Shown: positions 34,651 to 43,488 of the stretch, piece after piece
How the letters are laid out: every line of letters starts with the position of its first letter
Numbering within the stretch: position 1 is the first letter of the stretch
Source: Ruminococcus sp. OA3
Lineage (GTDB): Bacteria; Bacillota; Clostridia; Lachnospirales; Lachnospiraceae
Reading direction: 5' to 3'
Assembly: GCF_022440845.1 (NCBI RefSeq)
Contig: NZ_JAKNTO010000001.1
Coordinates: 2,976,001-3,040,000 of the forward strand
Length of the DNA stretch: 64,000 bases
Program-made: the position numbers and the translations under genes
The notes under the pieces: model-generated
What the model saw: only the letters and a program-made list of their open reading frames with translations
Told to the model about the DNA's origin: nothing
Database searches by the model: none

Positions 34651-35517
34651 TCATGCTTTTTCAAAATGCTGATAATCCTTCGCACTCGTCCAGCTTCCTC
34701 CCCATGAAAATCCGTATTTTGTAAACACCTGATAACACAGATCCCCGGTGTCTATTTTGTATAAAAATTCCGCGGTACGGTCGGCATATTCACGGGCATT
34801 TGCAGGCTCACAGTTTTCCTTTCCGTTCACAATTTTCACATAAGGATTGTATTTCGGATTAATATCAACTGCCATGCCCCTGGCATGATTAGACAGTGTT
34901 GTACTGTGAGAGATAAAGCGGAAATTAAATGCAGAACTGTTGTTATCTGCCATAGACTGCTCATCGTCTGCGTCATAGTCGTCGATCAGCCGGATTTTTT
35001 CAATCGGATACCCGGACTGGTAAAGCTCCCTGAAAATCGATGTCACGTCATCTGCGATCGCCTGATTGACGACCAGTTCGCCTATATGTGCCTCACCGTC
35101 AAATCCATTATGCAGAACCCTTACATACCTCAGTTCTTCTCTCGGTACGGTACAGTCCCCTTTAAAAGATTTCCCATACATTCGTTCAAATATAACATCT
35201 GATATCTCTTCCTGGTAAAACAATGAATCCTCCCCGACAGAAGCAATCTGTTCCTCTGTCAGTACCGTTTCCGCAGCCATCTGCCGGATATCACCCGCTG
35301 ACACAGTCTCCGATGTTTCCTCATCTTTTTCCCGTATTTCCTGTATATCTTCCTGTACTTCCTGTCTTTCGTTTTCTTCCTCCGCTGCCTTTTCCACATT
35401 CTGATCCGGTGTGTTTTCTGCTTCCGCTTCGCGGTTCCCCGTAAAACGATAAGTCAGAAGAACCGCCCCCGCTGCACAGACTGCCGCTGCCATCATCCAT
35501 TTCACACTCTTTTTCAT
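34651..35517 (-). CDS. M15-family zinc D-Ala-D-Ala / LD-type peptidoglycan peptidase, secreted
   Basis: I start at ATG 35517 (MKKSVKWMM), 288 residues, with GGAGGTAAAC immediately upstream. A signal/anchor helix (about 7-22) precedes a Glu-rich linker (about 28-68) and the catalytic domain. Zinc ligands are visible: LSNHARGMAVDI gives His211 and Asp218, and DYQHFE gives His284. It is a cell-wall hydrolase anchored or exported; whether it cuts D,D or L,D bonds cannot be told. No clear terminator or neighbour coupling was seen. Confidence 0.88.
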   Translation of the reverse strand: MKKSVKWMMAAAVCAAGAVLLTYRFTGNREAEAENTPDQNVEKAAEEENERQEVQEDIQEIREKDEETSETVSAGDIRQMAAETVLTEEQIASVGEDSLFYQEEISDVIFERMYGKSFKGDCTVPREELRYVRVLHNGFDGEAHIGELVVNQAIADDVTSIFRELYQSGYPIEKIRLIDDYDADDEQSMADNNSSAFNFRFISHSTTLSNHARGMAVDINPKYNPYVKIVNGKENCEPANAREYADRTAEFLYKIDTGDLCYQVFTKYGFSWGGSWTSAKDYQHFEKA

Positions 35518-35666
35518 GTTTACCTCCATGCCGCAAACCACGGTAAAAAAGAATACGTCCACAATACGCCGCAAACGTATCATGGACATATTCCGTTTTT
35601 TATCTGCACAGGAAATTCCTCTGGAATCTTCTGCGCAATAACATGCACTTCGTGCAACAATCCTTC
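35518..35666. other. Intergenic gap between oadA and the M15 gene
   Basis: There is no gene here. It contains two small hairpins (TGCAC-TTC-GTGCA at 35644-35656; TTCC-TCT-GGAA near 35617) and a T-rich stretch. I see no convincing terminator or promoter. Confidence 0.4.
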
Positions 35667-37079
35667 TTATACCGGGTAAGCTTTATTTTCCTTATCAGCT
35701 GCCGTCGCGTCTATCTTTTTTTCCTGGGCCTCCCTGTACTTGAAAAAATCAGTCGCAACCTGCGGGAACAGTGCGTAGGTCAGCACATCTTCATCCTGTT
35801 CTTTCCATGGTGCCACTTCTTTTTCCAAAGTATCCAGTTCATCATCAATCAAATCTGCAGGCCTGCAGGTGATCGGTTCCGTATCTCCGATGCATTTTTT
35901 CTGAACCTCGGGATTGAACGGTTTGATGGTCGCCCCATACTGACCGGATAAAACTGCCTTCGTCTCCTTTGTGACCATCTTATACCGCTCTCCCATGATC
36001 ACATTAAACACCGCCTGTGTTCCCACAATCTGTGAGGAAGGTGTAACAAGCGGACATTCCCCCAGATCTTTCCTGACACGCGGCACCTCCTCCAGAACCT
36101 CATAGTATTTATCTTCCGCATGCTGTTCTTTCAGCTGCGATGTGAGATTCGAAAGCATGCCGCCAGGTACCTGATACAGCAGTGTCTTGATATTGACACC
36201 CAGATTCTTTGGATTCAGGAGACCGCTGTCCAGCGCTTCGTCGCGGATCGGGCGAAAATAATCAGCAATTTCTGCCAGAAGATTCTGGTCAAATCCGGTA
36301 TCATAAGGTGTTCCCTTAAATGTCTCCACCATAACCTCCGTCGCCGGCTGGGAAGTGCCGAGTGCGAACGGTGACATTGCAGTGTCAATCACATCGACGC
36401 CCGCCTCAATCGCCTTCATATATGTCATGGATGCAACACCTGATGTGTAATGCGTATGAAGCTGGATAGGAATGGAGGTAGCTTCTTTAAGGGCTGTAAC
36501 CAGCTTTGTCGCCTGATATGGAAGCAGAAGTCCTGCCATATCCTTAATGCAGATCGAATTTGCCCCCATCGCTTCCACCTTCTTCGCCATCTCGGTCCAA
36601 TATTCCAGTGTATATGCATCCCCGATGGTATAAGACAGTGCAACCTGTGCATGTCCTTTCTCTTTGTTTGCCGCACTCACAGCTGTCTGAAGGTTCCTCA
36701 GATCATTCATACAGTCAAAGATACGGATGATATCAATGCCGTTAGCAATTGATTTCTGAACAAAATATTCCACTACATCATCCGCATACGGACGGTACCC
36801 CAGAATATTCTGTCCGCGGAAGAGCATCTGAAGTTTCGTATTTTTAAATCCGTCCCGGAATTTGCGGAGCCGGTCCCACGGGTCTTCCTTCAGAAAACGA
36901 AGCGATGCGTCAAACGTCGCACCTCCCCAGCATTCCACTGAATGGTAACCAACTTTGTCTAATTTATCAACGACAGGAAGCATCTGCTCCGTTGTCATTC
37001 TTGTCGCAATCAGAGACTGATGTGCATCACGCAGGATCGTTTCTGTTATTTTGATTGGTTTCTTTTCTATATCCGCCAT
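35667..37079 (-). CDS. oadA: Oxaloacetate decarboxylase alpha / pyruvate carboxylase-5S-type carboxyltransferase
   Basis: I start at ATG 37079 (MADIEKKP), 470 residues, because AGGAGGG lies 6-7 bases upstream. It has the HMGL-like TIM barrel (ETILRDAHQSLIATRMTTE, cut to 'RDAHQSLIATRM', and LHTHYTSG near 205-212 for the metal histidines). The PYC_OADA domain follows, with the biotin-dependent lysine region MLSNL. It ends without a biotinyl domain; that domain is the separate gene 38255-38626. It decarboxylates oxaloacetate or exchanges carboxyl groups with carboxybiotin. Last gene of the five-gene operon. Confidence 0.93.
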   Translation of the reverse strand: MADIEKKPIKITETILRDAHQSLIATRMTTEQMLPVVDKLDKVGYHSVECWGGATFDASLRFLKEDPWDRLRKFRDGFKNTKLQMLFRGQNILGYRPYADDVVEYFVQKSIANGIDIIRIFDCMNDLRNLQTAVSAANKEKGHAQVALSYTIGDAYTLEYWTEMAKKVEAMGANSICIKDMAGLLLPYQATKLVTALKEATSIPIQLHTHYTSGVASMTYMKAIEAGVDVIDTAMSPFALGTSQPATEVMVETFKGTPYDTGFDQNLLAEIADYFRPIRDEALDSGLLNPKNLGVNIKTLLYQVPGGMLSNLTSQLKEQHAEDKYYEVLEEVPRVRKDLGECPLVTPSSQIVGTQAVFNVIMGERYKMVTKETKAVLSGQYGATIKPFNPEVQKKCIGDTEPITCRPADLIDDELDTLEKEVAPWKEQDEDVLTYALFPQVATDFFKYREAQEKKIDATAADKENKAYPV

Positions 37080-37089
37080 GTTATCCCTC

Positions 37090-38238
37090 CTATACTCCAA
37101 ATATCGCCATAAAAGTTCCCGCTGCAACAGCCGTTCCGATCACCCCGGCCACATTCGGTCCCATGGCATGCATCAGCAGGAAATTCGTCGGATCTGCCTC
37201 TGCCCCTACTTTTTGAGACACACGCGCCGCCATCGGTACTGCTGACACACCAGCCGATCCAATCAGCGGATTGATTTTTCCTTTTGTCAGTTTGCACATC
37301 AGTTTGCCCAGCAGAACACCGCCCGCCGTTCCGAATATAAAGGCTATGAGTCCCAGTGCAACAATCTTAATCGTATCCCAGTTCAGAAAACGCTCTGCAC
37401 TTGTCGTCGCCCCCACAGATGTTCCAAGCAGTATGACCACGATGTACATCAGTGCATTCGATGCCGTCTCTGTCAGCTGTTTCACAACGCCGCACTCTCT
37501 GAACAGGTTCCCCAGCATCAGCATTCCGACAAGGGGCGCAGTGGTCGGAAGAATCATACACACAACGATCGTGATAATGATCGGGAACAGGATTTTTTCC
37601 AGTTTTGATACCGGACGAAGCTGTTCCATCTTGATTTTCCGCTCTTTTTCCGTCGTCAGCAGCTTCATGATCGGCGGCTGTATGATCGGTACCAGGGACA
37701 TATAAGAGTATGCCGCCACCGCTATCGGTCCGAGCAGTGCAGTCTGCCCAAGCTTTCCTGCAAGGAAGATGGAAGTCGGTCCGTCCGCGCCTCCGATGAT
37801 CGAGATCGCCGCTGCTGCTGCCGGTCCGAAGCCAAGAAAAATGGCAAGGAAATACGCAACATAAATCCCCAGCTGAGCTGCGGCTCCCATGATGAAACTC
37901 TTTGGGTTTGCAATCAGAGGACCAAAATCTGTCATCGCGCCGACTCCCATAAAGATCAGTGAAGGCAGAATGCTCCATTCATCCAGCTTATAAAAATAAT
38001 GCAGAAGACCTGCCGCGTGCTCTACACCCTGTGCATCTACGTATGGTCCCGCCATAATATCCGGATAGATATTGACGAGCAGCATACCAAAGGCGATCGG
38101 AACCAGCAGAAGCGGCTCGAAACCCTTCTTTATCGCCAGGAACAGGAACACGCAGGCAATAAAGATCATCACCAGGTTCCCTCCTGTCAGGTTGAAAAAC
38201 GCCGTCTGGTGCAGCAGGTTTGATAATGTTTCTAACAT
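37090..38238 (-). CDS. oadB: Na+-translocating decarboxylase beta subunit (OadB/GcdB/MmdB)
   Basis: The membrane carboxybiotin decarboxylase that pumps Na+. I start at ATG 38238 (MLETLSNLL), 382 residues. About nine to eleven membrane segments are predicted. Family motifs are GVGAMTDFGPLIANPK, the SIIGGADGPTSIF box holding the Na+/carboxybiotin residues (near 150), and C-terminal INPLIGSAGVSAVPMAARV. It lies 10 bp before oadA and 16 bp after the biotin carrier gene. Confidence 0.95.
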   Translation of the reverse strand: MLETLSNLLHQTAFFNLTGGNLVMIFIACVFLFLAIKKGFEPLLLVPIAFGMLLVNIYPDIMAGPYVDAQGVEHAAGLLHYFYKLDEWSILPSLIFMGVGAMTDFGPLIANPKSFIMGAAAQLGIYVAYFLAIFLGFGPAAAAAISIIGGADGPTSIFLAGKLGQTALLGPIAVAAYSYMSLVPIIQPPIMKLLTTEKERKIKMEQLRPVSKLEKILFPIIITIVVCMILPTTAPLVGMLMLGNLFRECGVVKQLTETASNALMYIVVILLGTSVGATTSAERFLNWDTIKIVALGLIAFIFGTAGGVLLGKLMCKLTKGKINPLIGSAGVSAVPMAARVSQKVGAEADPTNFLLMHAMGPNVAGVIGTAVAAGTFMAIFGV

Positions 38239-38254
38239 TTCATGACCCCCTGTC

Positions 38255-38626
38255 TTAATCCATGGATGCCAGTGCATCTCCAGATTCTACCGTATCGCCT
38301 ACAGCTACATCAATACTTACGATCGTCCCGTCCTGCGGAGCGACAACCGGTATTTCCATTTTCATTGCCTCCAGGATCACGATGGTGTCCCCCGTTTTCA
38401 CACTCTGACCGGTACTAGCTTCCACTTTGAATACTTTTCCCGGAACTGAGGCTGTGACCTGAACTGCACCGGCAGATCCGCCTGCCGGCTTCGCTGCCGG
38501 TTTTGAAACCGGAGCTTTTGGTGCTGCTGCCGGTGTCGGCTTCGGGGCAGCTGCCGGTCCGCCCGTATTTTCCTCCACAGTGACCTCATATACATTTCCG
38601 TTTACGGTGATGGTATAGCTTTTCAT
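38255..38626 (-). CDS. Biotin carrier protein (gamma/1.3S-like, GcdC/MmdC)
   Basis: A 123-residue biotinyl protein. The N-terminal segment (MKSYTITVNGNVYEVTV) leads to an Ala/Pro/Lys-rich flexible linker (about 22-50), then a lipoyl-fold domain with biotin lysine in EAMKMEIPV (Lys near residue 90). It carries CO2 between the carboxyltransferases and the OadB pump. One carrier serves two different carboxyltransferase genes in this operon. Confidence 0.94.
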   Translation of the reverse strand: MKSYTITVNGNVYEVTVEENTGGPAAAPKPTPAAAPKAPVSKPAAKPAGGSAGAVQVTASVPGKVFKVEASTGQSVKTGDTIVILEAMKMEIPVVAPQDGTIVSIDVAVGDTVESGDALASMD

Positions 38627-38637
38627 ATCGAATCCTC

Positions 38638-39381
38638 CTATGCTCTTTTCCAGTTATTTCTATGAACTTTTTTTACAGAACGCACTACAAAACTGTCTGT
38701 GGAAGTCTGCTCCGCCGCTGCAACCGCCGCTGCGATCACCGCGATAAGCTCCTCATCATCTGTCATATCCTCTTCCTGTACTCCCGCCTGCGGTACAGCT
38801 GCAGGCACCTGCTGTACCTGTCCGCTTTTTTTCTGCTCCTGTTTCATAGCCCAGAGATTGATGTATTTAAACAGGTAGATCAAAAAGCTTAAGAAGATCA
38901 GTACGACAAACACCACCAGAATACCAAGCACCGTATTGCTTCCGGCCTCTTTCATTTTTTCGCCCATCGTACGCTGTACTTCCATCGCCAGATAGGTCGG
39001 TGTATTTTCTTCCTGGTTGATCGTCAGGGTAACTGTCGCCGCTTTCTTTTCAAACTGCATATCTGAGGTTACCGTCAGGATACCTCCGTCCAGCTTACAG
39101 GTTGTCTCTCCCGTCGTCTGGTAAGCACCAAGAACCTCCCTGTTATCTTTCCATGCCGTGACTGCACTCTCATAAAAGTCACCATACTGCAGAAGGCTAT
39201 CCAGATCTTCATCGGACATCTGTGCCAGTTCACTTACGAAATTAACGGTCTGGTTCTCCCAGTTTTCTGCTTCCTCATCGGTGAGTCCGGATGTATTGTT
39301 TCGAGACCCGCAGGCACACAGAATGCCTGTGCAGAGCAATAGCAACAGTACACTTGTAACTCTTTTTAATGTCCGTTTCAT
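38638..39381 (-). CDS. oadG: OadG-type membrane protein with N-terminal lipoprotein domain
   Basis: I start at ATG 39381 (MKRTLKRV), 247 residues, with GAGAGG upstream. A signal peptide ends in the lipobox LCAC (about residue 20-23). The exposed domain (about 30-140) resembles a DUF3887-like fold, then a membrane helix (about 150-175: VLGILVVFVVLIFL) and a cytoplasmic tail with a Pro/Gln/Ala linker and the C-terminal MmdD/OadG-like end. In the family this subunit assembles the complex on the membrane. The lipoprotein head is much larger than in classical OadG. Confidence 0.85.
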   Translation of the reverse strand: MKRTLKRVTSVLLLLLCTGILCACGSRNNTSGLTDEEAENWENQTVNFVSELAQMSDEDLDSLLQYGDFYESAVTAWKDNREVLGAYQTTGETTCKLDGGILTVTSDMQFEKKAATVTLTINQEENTPTYLAMEVQRTMGEKMKEAGSNTVLGILVVFVVLIFLSFLIYLFKYINLWAMKQEQKKSGQVQQVPAAVPQAGVQEEDMTDDEELIAVIAAAVAAAEQTSTDSFVVRSVKKVHRNNWKRA

Positions 39382-39394
39382 ACGTTCACCTCTC

Positions 39395-40831
39395 TTAAAC
39401 CGTTCCATGTTTTTTTCCCGGCCGGTCTTCCCGTTTTGTGAACAGCATCTCAAACGCGGCGATCACATGTTTCCGTGTGTCTTTTGGCTCAATGATCGTA
39501 TCTACATATCCCCGCCTTGCCGCTGAAGCAGCACTGTCCTGAAGAGCCTCATATTCTGCCGCTTTTTGTTTCATGACCTCGATCCCCTCATCGATATACA
39601 TCAGTTTAGCTGCTGCCATGGCATCCATCATACCGATCTTTGCCTCTCTCCACGCAAATACCATATCTGCTCCAAGCGCCTTGCTGTTCATTGCAACGTA
39701 CGCACTTCCGTATGCCTTTCTGGTGATCACGTTGACTTTCGGGACTGTTGCCTCGGCAAATGCATACGTCATCTCTGCAACAGATTTCGCCATATTTGTT
39801 TCCGCACACTTCGTCGCCCTGAACCCGCTCACATTCGTCATCGTCAGAAGCGGTATCTGGAATGCATCACAGAACCTTATAAAGTCCGCCGCTTTTCTGG
39901 CCCCCCTCGCAGAGAGAACAGTGTCATAAGACGCTTTCAGGTTTCCGTCAGCATCATACTCTTCACTTCTGTTTGCAACAGCCCCGACTGTCATACCGTT
40001 AAGACGCAGAAAACCGACTGTCATTTCCCTGCCATAATCTTTCTTCAGCTCCAGAAACTCCTGAGCATCTGCCAGCTGTGTGAGCATCAGTACTGCATCG
40101 CCGGCACTGTTTTCCAACTGCTCACAGACCCGGTTCAGATCATCCGTACACTCGATGTAAGAAGAATCATCTTCATTATTTTCCGGAAGCATTACGACGA
40201 GCCGTCTCATCGCGCTTAGGATTTCTTCCTCTGTCCCGGCACCGTCCACAAGTCCTGTCTCTTCACACTGAAATACAGCGGATGATGTATCACACTTTGA
40301 TTTTTCATTTCCGTCAACGGCATTCGGCGAATTGACAAACAGGTGCCCCGCTTCTTTTTCCATAAAAGTAAAATCGGTAAGCCCCGGGACTATTGCCAGA
40401 CCACCTCCGCAGCTGCCAAAAATGCCTGTGATCTGCGGGATCACTCCGGACGCCATGACCTGGCTTCTGTAAATTTCTCCAAGCGCATGCAGCGCATCCG
40501 TCGCTTCCTGGAGGCGCATACCCGCACAATCCAGAAATCCAAGGACAGGAGCTCCGGTCTTCATCGCAAGTTCATATAATCGCACGATCTTTCCGGCATG
40601 CATTTCACCGATGGTTCCTTTTAATACCGACGCATCCTGGCTGTAGACATAGACCAGGCTTCCCTCAATCACACCGTATCCCGTGATGACGCCGTCGGAA
40701 GGCGTTTCTGTTTCAGATAAGTTGAAATCTGTGCTGCGTGCCGTAATCTGCCCGCCGATTTCCACAAAGCTGTTTGCATCGAGCAGCGCATTAATTCTGT
40801 CCATCGCAGCGCTCACTGTAGTGTCACTCAT
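39395..40831 (-). CDS. Acyl-CoA carboxyltransferase subunit (MmdA / 12S-like), divergent
   Basis: A 478-residue carboxyltransferase with two crotonase-like halves. The N-half contains GTIGEMHAGKIVRLYELA and CAGMRLQEATDAL; the oxyanion region is GSCGGGLAIVPGLTD. The C-half contains TNVSGFRATKCAE and YGSAYVAMNSKALGADMVF. It is shorter than typical MmdA (about 510). It could be methylmalonyl-CoA, malonyl-CoA or glutaconyl-CoA type; sequence alone does not decide. First gene of the operon; strong promoter at 40892-40920, GGAGGGG before the ATG. Confidence 0.85.
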   Translation of the reverse strand: MSDTTVSAAMDRINALLDANSFVEIGGQITARSTDFNLSETETPSDGVITGYGVIEGSLVYVYSQDASVLKGTIGEMHAGKIVRLYELAMKTGAPVLGFLDCAGMRLQEATDALHALGEIYRSQVMASGVIPQITGIFGSCGGGLAIVPGLTDFTFMEKEAGHLFVNSPNAVDGNEKSKCDTSSAVFQCEETGLVDGAGTEEEILSAMRRLVVMLPENNEDDSSYIECTDDLNRVCEQLENSAGDAVLMLTQLADAQEFLELKKDYGREMTVGFLRLNGMTVGAVANRSEEYDADGNLKASYDTVLSARGARKAADFIRFCDAFQIPLLTMTNVSGFRATKCAETNMAKSVAEMTYAFAEATVPKVNVITRKAYGSAYVAMNSKALGADMVFAWREAKIGMMDAMAAAKLMYIDEGIEVMKQKAAEYEALQDSAASAARRGYVDTIIEPKDTRKHVIAAFEMLFTKREDRPGKKHGTV

Positions 40832-40860
40832 GATAAGCCCCTCCGTTTTCTATAAAATTG

Positions 40861-40878
40861 TCTGCAGTTAACCGCAGA
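40861..40878. promoter_or_regulatory. Imperfect palindrome in the decarboxylase operon leader
   Basis: TCTGCAGTTAACCGCAGA is a palindrome with one mismatched pair, centred on GTTAAC. It lies between the predicted transcription start and the first gene, a possible operator. Confidence 0.4.
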
Positions 40879-40891
40879 TCCACTGTAGATA

Positions 40892-40920
40892 ATTGTACTG
40901 CAAATTTTACTTTATTTCAA
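40892..40920 (-). promoter_or_regulatory. Promoter of the biotin-dependent decarboxylase operon
   Basis: Minus strand -35 TTGAAA (40915-40920), exact 17-bp spacer, -10 TACAAT (40892-40897), 61 bp upstream of the carboxyltransferase start at 40831. Confidence 0.75.
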
Positions 40921-40954
40921 TATCATGTTAAACTAAAACCTTTAAATTCGATTT

Positions 40955-40984
40955 AAAAAAAGGATGAATCTGAAAAATTCACCC
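40955..40984 (-). terminator. Terminator after the HD-domain gene
   Basis: Minus strand GGGTGAAT / ATTCATCC (one G-U) with a 7-base loop is followed by TTTTTTT. It starts directly at the HD gene stop and ends the nine-gene unit 51069-40985. Confidence 0.65.
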
Positions 40985-41653
40985 TTAGACCACCTGCTGT
41001 TCGTTAATTATCAGACGGAATCCCATTCCAAGCGATTCCGCTGCCTTCCGGCAGAGCAGCATGCGCACCATAAAGATCTCAAAGTAATCCATAATCGAAC
41101 CGTAGTGAAGATCAACCGTCAGTTTCAATTTAATCAGCGTCCTGTCTTCATTGATCTTAACCACCGACCGCTTCACAGAGTAATTGACCCTGTCATGTAT
41201 ATCAAACGTCGTCTTGTCCTTATTCCTTACACGGCTGCGCCTTACATCTGTTTTATCCGCCAGTATCAGTGCTGCAGCGATCGGATTCACCGCTTCCGCC
41301 GTCCCTTCATCGTGATTGCCGATCGCGGTGACGATCGTCGCAATCTCCTGCGCCTCCATTCCCATATGATCCAGCAGCCTGAATGCGATCAGCGCCCCGC
41401 TCTGGGCATGGTCGGTCCGATTCACCAGATTGCCGATATCGTGTAGAAATCCCGCAATTTTTGCAAGTTCACAGTCTCGTTCACTAAATCCCAGCGTTTC
41501 CAGTATATAGGAAGCAGTCTGCGCAACTTTCGTGACATGTGCAAAGCTGTGTTCAGTAAAACCAAGTGCAATCAGTGATTCATCGGCTTTCGTGATGTAA
41601 GTCCTGACTGTCTCATTGCTTTTAATATCCTGGTATTTGATCAAAAGATTCAT
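40985..41653 (-). CDS. HD-domain phosphohydrolase-like protein
   Basis: A 222-residue cytosolic HD protein. The metal-site histidines and Asp are in HSFAHVTKVAQTA (near 37), the HD dyad is GFLHDIGNL (near 85-93) and further ligands are GNHDEGTAEAV (about 130). The C-terminal ~80 residues form a distinct beta-rich domain (KDKTTFDIHDRVNYSV). It could act on phosphorylated nucleotides or signalling molecules; substrate unknown. ATGA overlap with the upstream gene shows coupling. Confidence 0.85.
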   Translation of the reverse strand: MNLLIKYQDIKSNETVRTYITKADESLIALGFTEHSFAHVTKVAQTASYILETLGFSERDCELAKIAGFLHDIGNLVNRTDHAQSGALIAFRLLDHMGMEAQEIATIVTAIGNHDEGTAEAVNPIAAALILADKTDVRRSRVRNKDKTTFDIHDRVNYSVKRSVVKINEDRTLIKLKLTVDLHYGSIMDYFEIFMVRMLLCRKAAESLGMGFRLIINEQQVV

Positions 41654-43488
41654 CCTTTCATGCGGTTTATGTGAAATTTTTTAGCAAGTTCATTAAATAA
41701 TGCTTCCCTCTGAAAGATCAGAAGCGCCAGCAGGACCAGAAGACTTGCTCCGCTGCAAATCATAGCCGGTATGCGCAGCGTAAGAATTCCGGCAGCCAGC
41801 AGAATAAACGGCAGCATACCCAGCAGACATATCATAAAGAAATAAATCATATAACGCGGCGACGGAAGCCTGAAAACTGCCGTTACAATCAGCATAGCAA
41901 CCAGTGCTGCTCCCACTGCGGCGGGAAATCCTATATTGACTGACCAGCCTCTCCAACCCGTCGCAAAATCCCAGATAAGCAGTCCGATTGAAATAAGTAC
42001 CGTCTGCCACACAATATTTTTCATCATATCCCGCCGCTTGTGCACTGCAACTGTCGTCAATACCCAGCCGCACAGCAATGCACCGAATACATACAGACTC
42101 CATTCAGTGTCAGGATTTATAATTCCGTTCAGGACTCCGCAGATCACCGCTGCCGCAACGCAGACAAAATGGAAGCACTTCAAAAGCAGGTCCTGCCTGG
42201 AATTTTCCTTTTTTAAATCCGGAAAGCTCTCCCTCTCGTCAATCACGCTGACGGGTACTCCCAGAGCCTCCAGGCCTTTAAAAAAACATGTTTCCACTCT
42301 CTGATTCGCGTATGCGGACGTGAAACTGAATACCATCTTGTCCCCGTAGGAACACATCGCAAGCTCCTGTTTGGGCGTACTGGTAAACACATCGAAGAAA
42401 TCAATATGTGGCATGCACTCCCTGGGCATATCCACTTTTCCGACATTCGAAAAAATTGCCGTCACCGTGTTTTTGCTGGCAAATGCCCCAACCTGCATGG
42501 AATAGAGCTTTAATTCCAGCGGAAGTGCACGCACAAACGGATTCATCTCAAAATCCATCAGCCCGTACATACGGGCGGCAATCTTATCAGGCTGCAGTTC
42601 CTTTTTAAACATTTCATCCACTGCTTTGATCACATCCCCCAGTTCATCACTGGATTCTGAAAACGAATAACCGATATCAATCCATCCGAAAAAGTTGCGC
42701 ATGGATTCTGACGGATAGTAATTTCTGAGGTTCACCGGAATCATAAGGACCACTGGTTTTTTCTTCTGTCTGACCGTCATGTCCTGTGAAATCGCCTTCA
42801 AATACAGGGCTGTCAGCAGTACTGTCACTGTTGTCCCCCGTTTCCTTGCTTCCGTAAGCAGCTGTTTCGTGGACACGATTCCCTCCGTCAGCTGCATCTG
42901 TCCATAATCCATTTTTCTGCCGTGCAGCTGGCAGGCCTTATATTTTTTAATTTTCTGGCGCTTGGTATCACGGTCATAGTACTTCCAGAAGCTGTCTTCT
43001 TCTTTATCCTCATCCGTCTGGATCAGCTGCAGTTTTCCGGCATCATAATCAATCTGCCCCGGATACAGCAGCGCAAGATAGTGATAGACAAGCGCACGCA
43101 GGAAATGGAGGGCCCCCGTCCCATCCGTGAGGGCGTGATAAGTCTCAAAATTTATTCTGTTTTTATAATAGGTTACTTCGAACAGCAGACTTTTCTGGTC
43201 TCTGACATAAATCTGGCTGCACGGCTGCCTGTACTCCTTACGGACGATTGCATTTTCTTCGGATTCTTCCAGGTAATTCCAGAAGAAACCCTTGCGCAGC
43301 ACACACCGGAACATCGAAAATTCCTCAAGTGCCAGGTCCAGCGCCTCCTGCAGTGTTTCCCCTATCACAGGCTCTTTCAGCACACAGGCAAAGCGAAACA
43401 CCCGTTCATCTTTTTTACCGCTCGTAGCAGGAAAGATCTTGGCCGTATTCTCCAGACTCCTCCACCGCGTTTTCTTTTCCTGGAACAC
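41650..43488 (-). CDS. Condensation/alcohol acetyltransferase-like protein with polytopic C-terminal membrane domain
   Basis: A 612-residue two-part protein. The N-terminal ~410 residues resemble the condensation/AATase (acyltransferase) fold; the usual HHxxxDG motif is replaced by HALTDGTGALHFL (about residue 113), which keeps the DG step. The C-terminal ~200 residues contain six or so membrane helices, matching proteins annotated DUF6320. The start is GTG 43488 with AGAGG upstream, overlapping the esterase gene by 74 bp; no ATG is in frame close by. Likely moves acyl groups between membrane lipid-like substrates; this is inference. Confidence 0.75.
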   Translation of the reverse strand: MFQEKKTRWRSLENTAKIFPATSGKKDERVFRFACVLKEPVIGETLQEALDLALEEFSMFRCVLRKGFFWNYLEESEENAIVRKEYRQPCSQIYVRDQKSLLFEVTYYKNRINFETYHALTDGTGALHFLRALVYHYLALLYPGQIDYDAGKLQLIQTDEDKEEDSFWKYYDRDTKRQKIKKYKACQLHGRKMDYGQMQLTEGIVSTKQLLTEARKRGTTVTVLLTALYLKAISQDMTVRQKKKPVVLMIPVNLRNYYPSESMRNFFGWIDIGYSFSESSDELGDVIKAVDEMFKKELQPDKIAARMYGLMDFEMNPFVRALPLELKLYSMQVGAFASKNTVTAIFSNVGKVDMPRECMPHIDFFDVFTSTPKQELAMCSYGDKMVFSFTSAYANQRVETCFFKGLEALGVPVSVIDERESFPDLKKENSRQDLLLKCFHFVCVAAAVICGVLNGIINPDTEWSLYVFGALLCGWVLTTVAVHKRRDMMKNIVWQTVLISIGLLIWDFATGWRGWSVNIGFPAAVGAALVAMLIVTAVFRLPSPRYMIYFFMICLLGMLPFILLAAGILTLRIPAMICSGASLLVLLALLIFQREALFNELAKKFHINRMKG

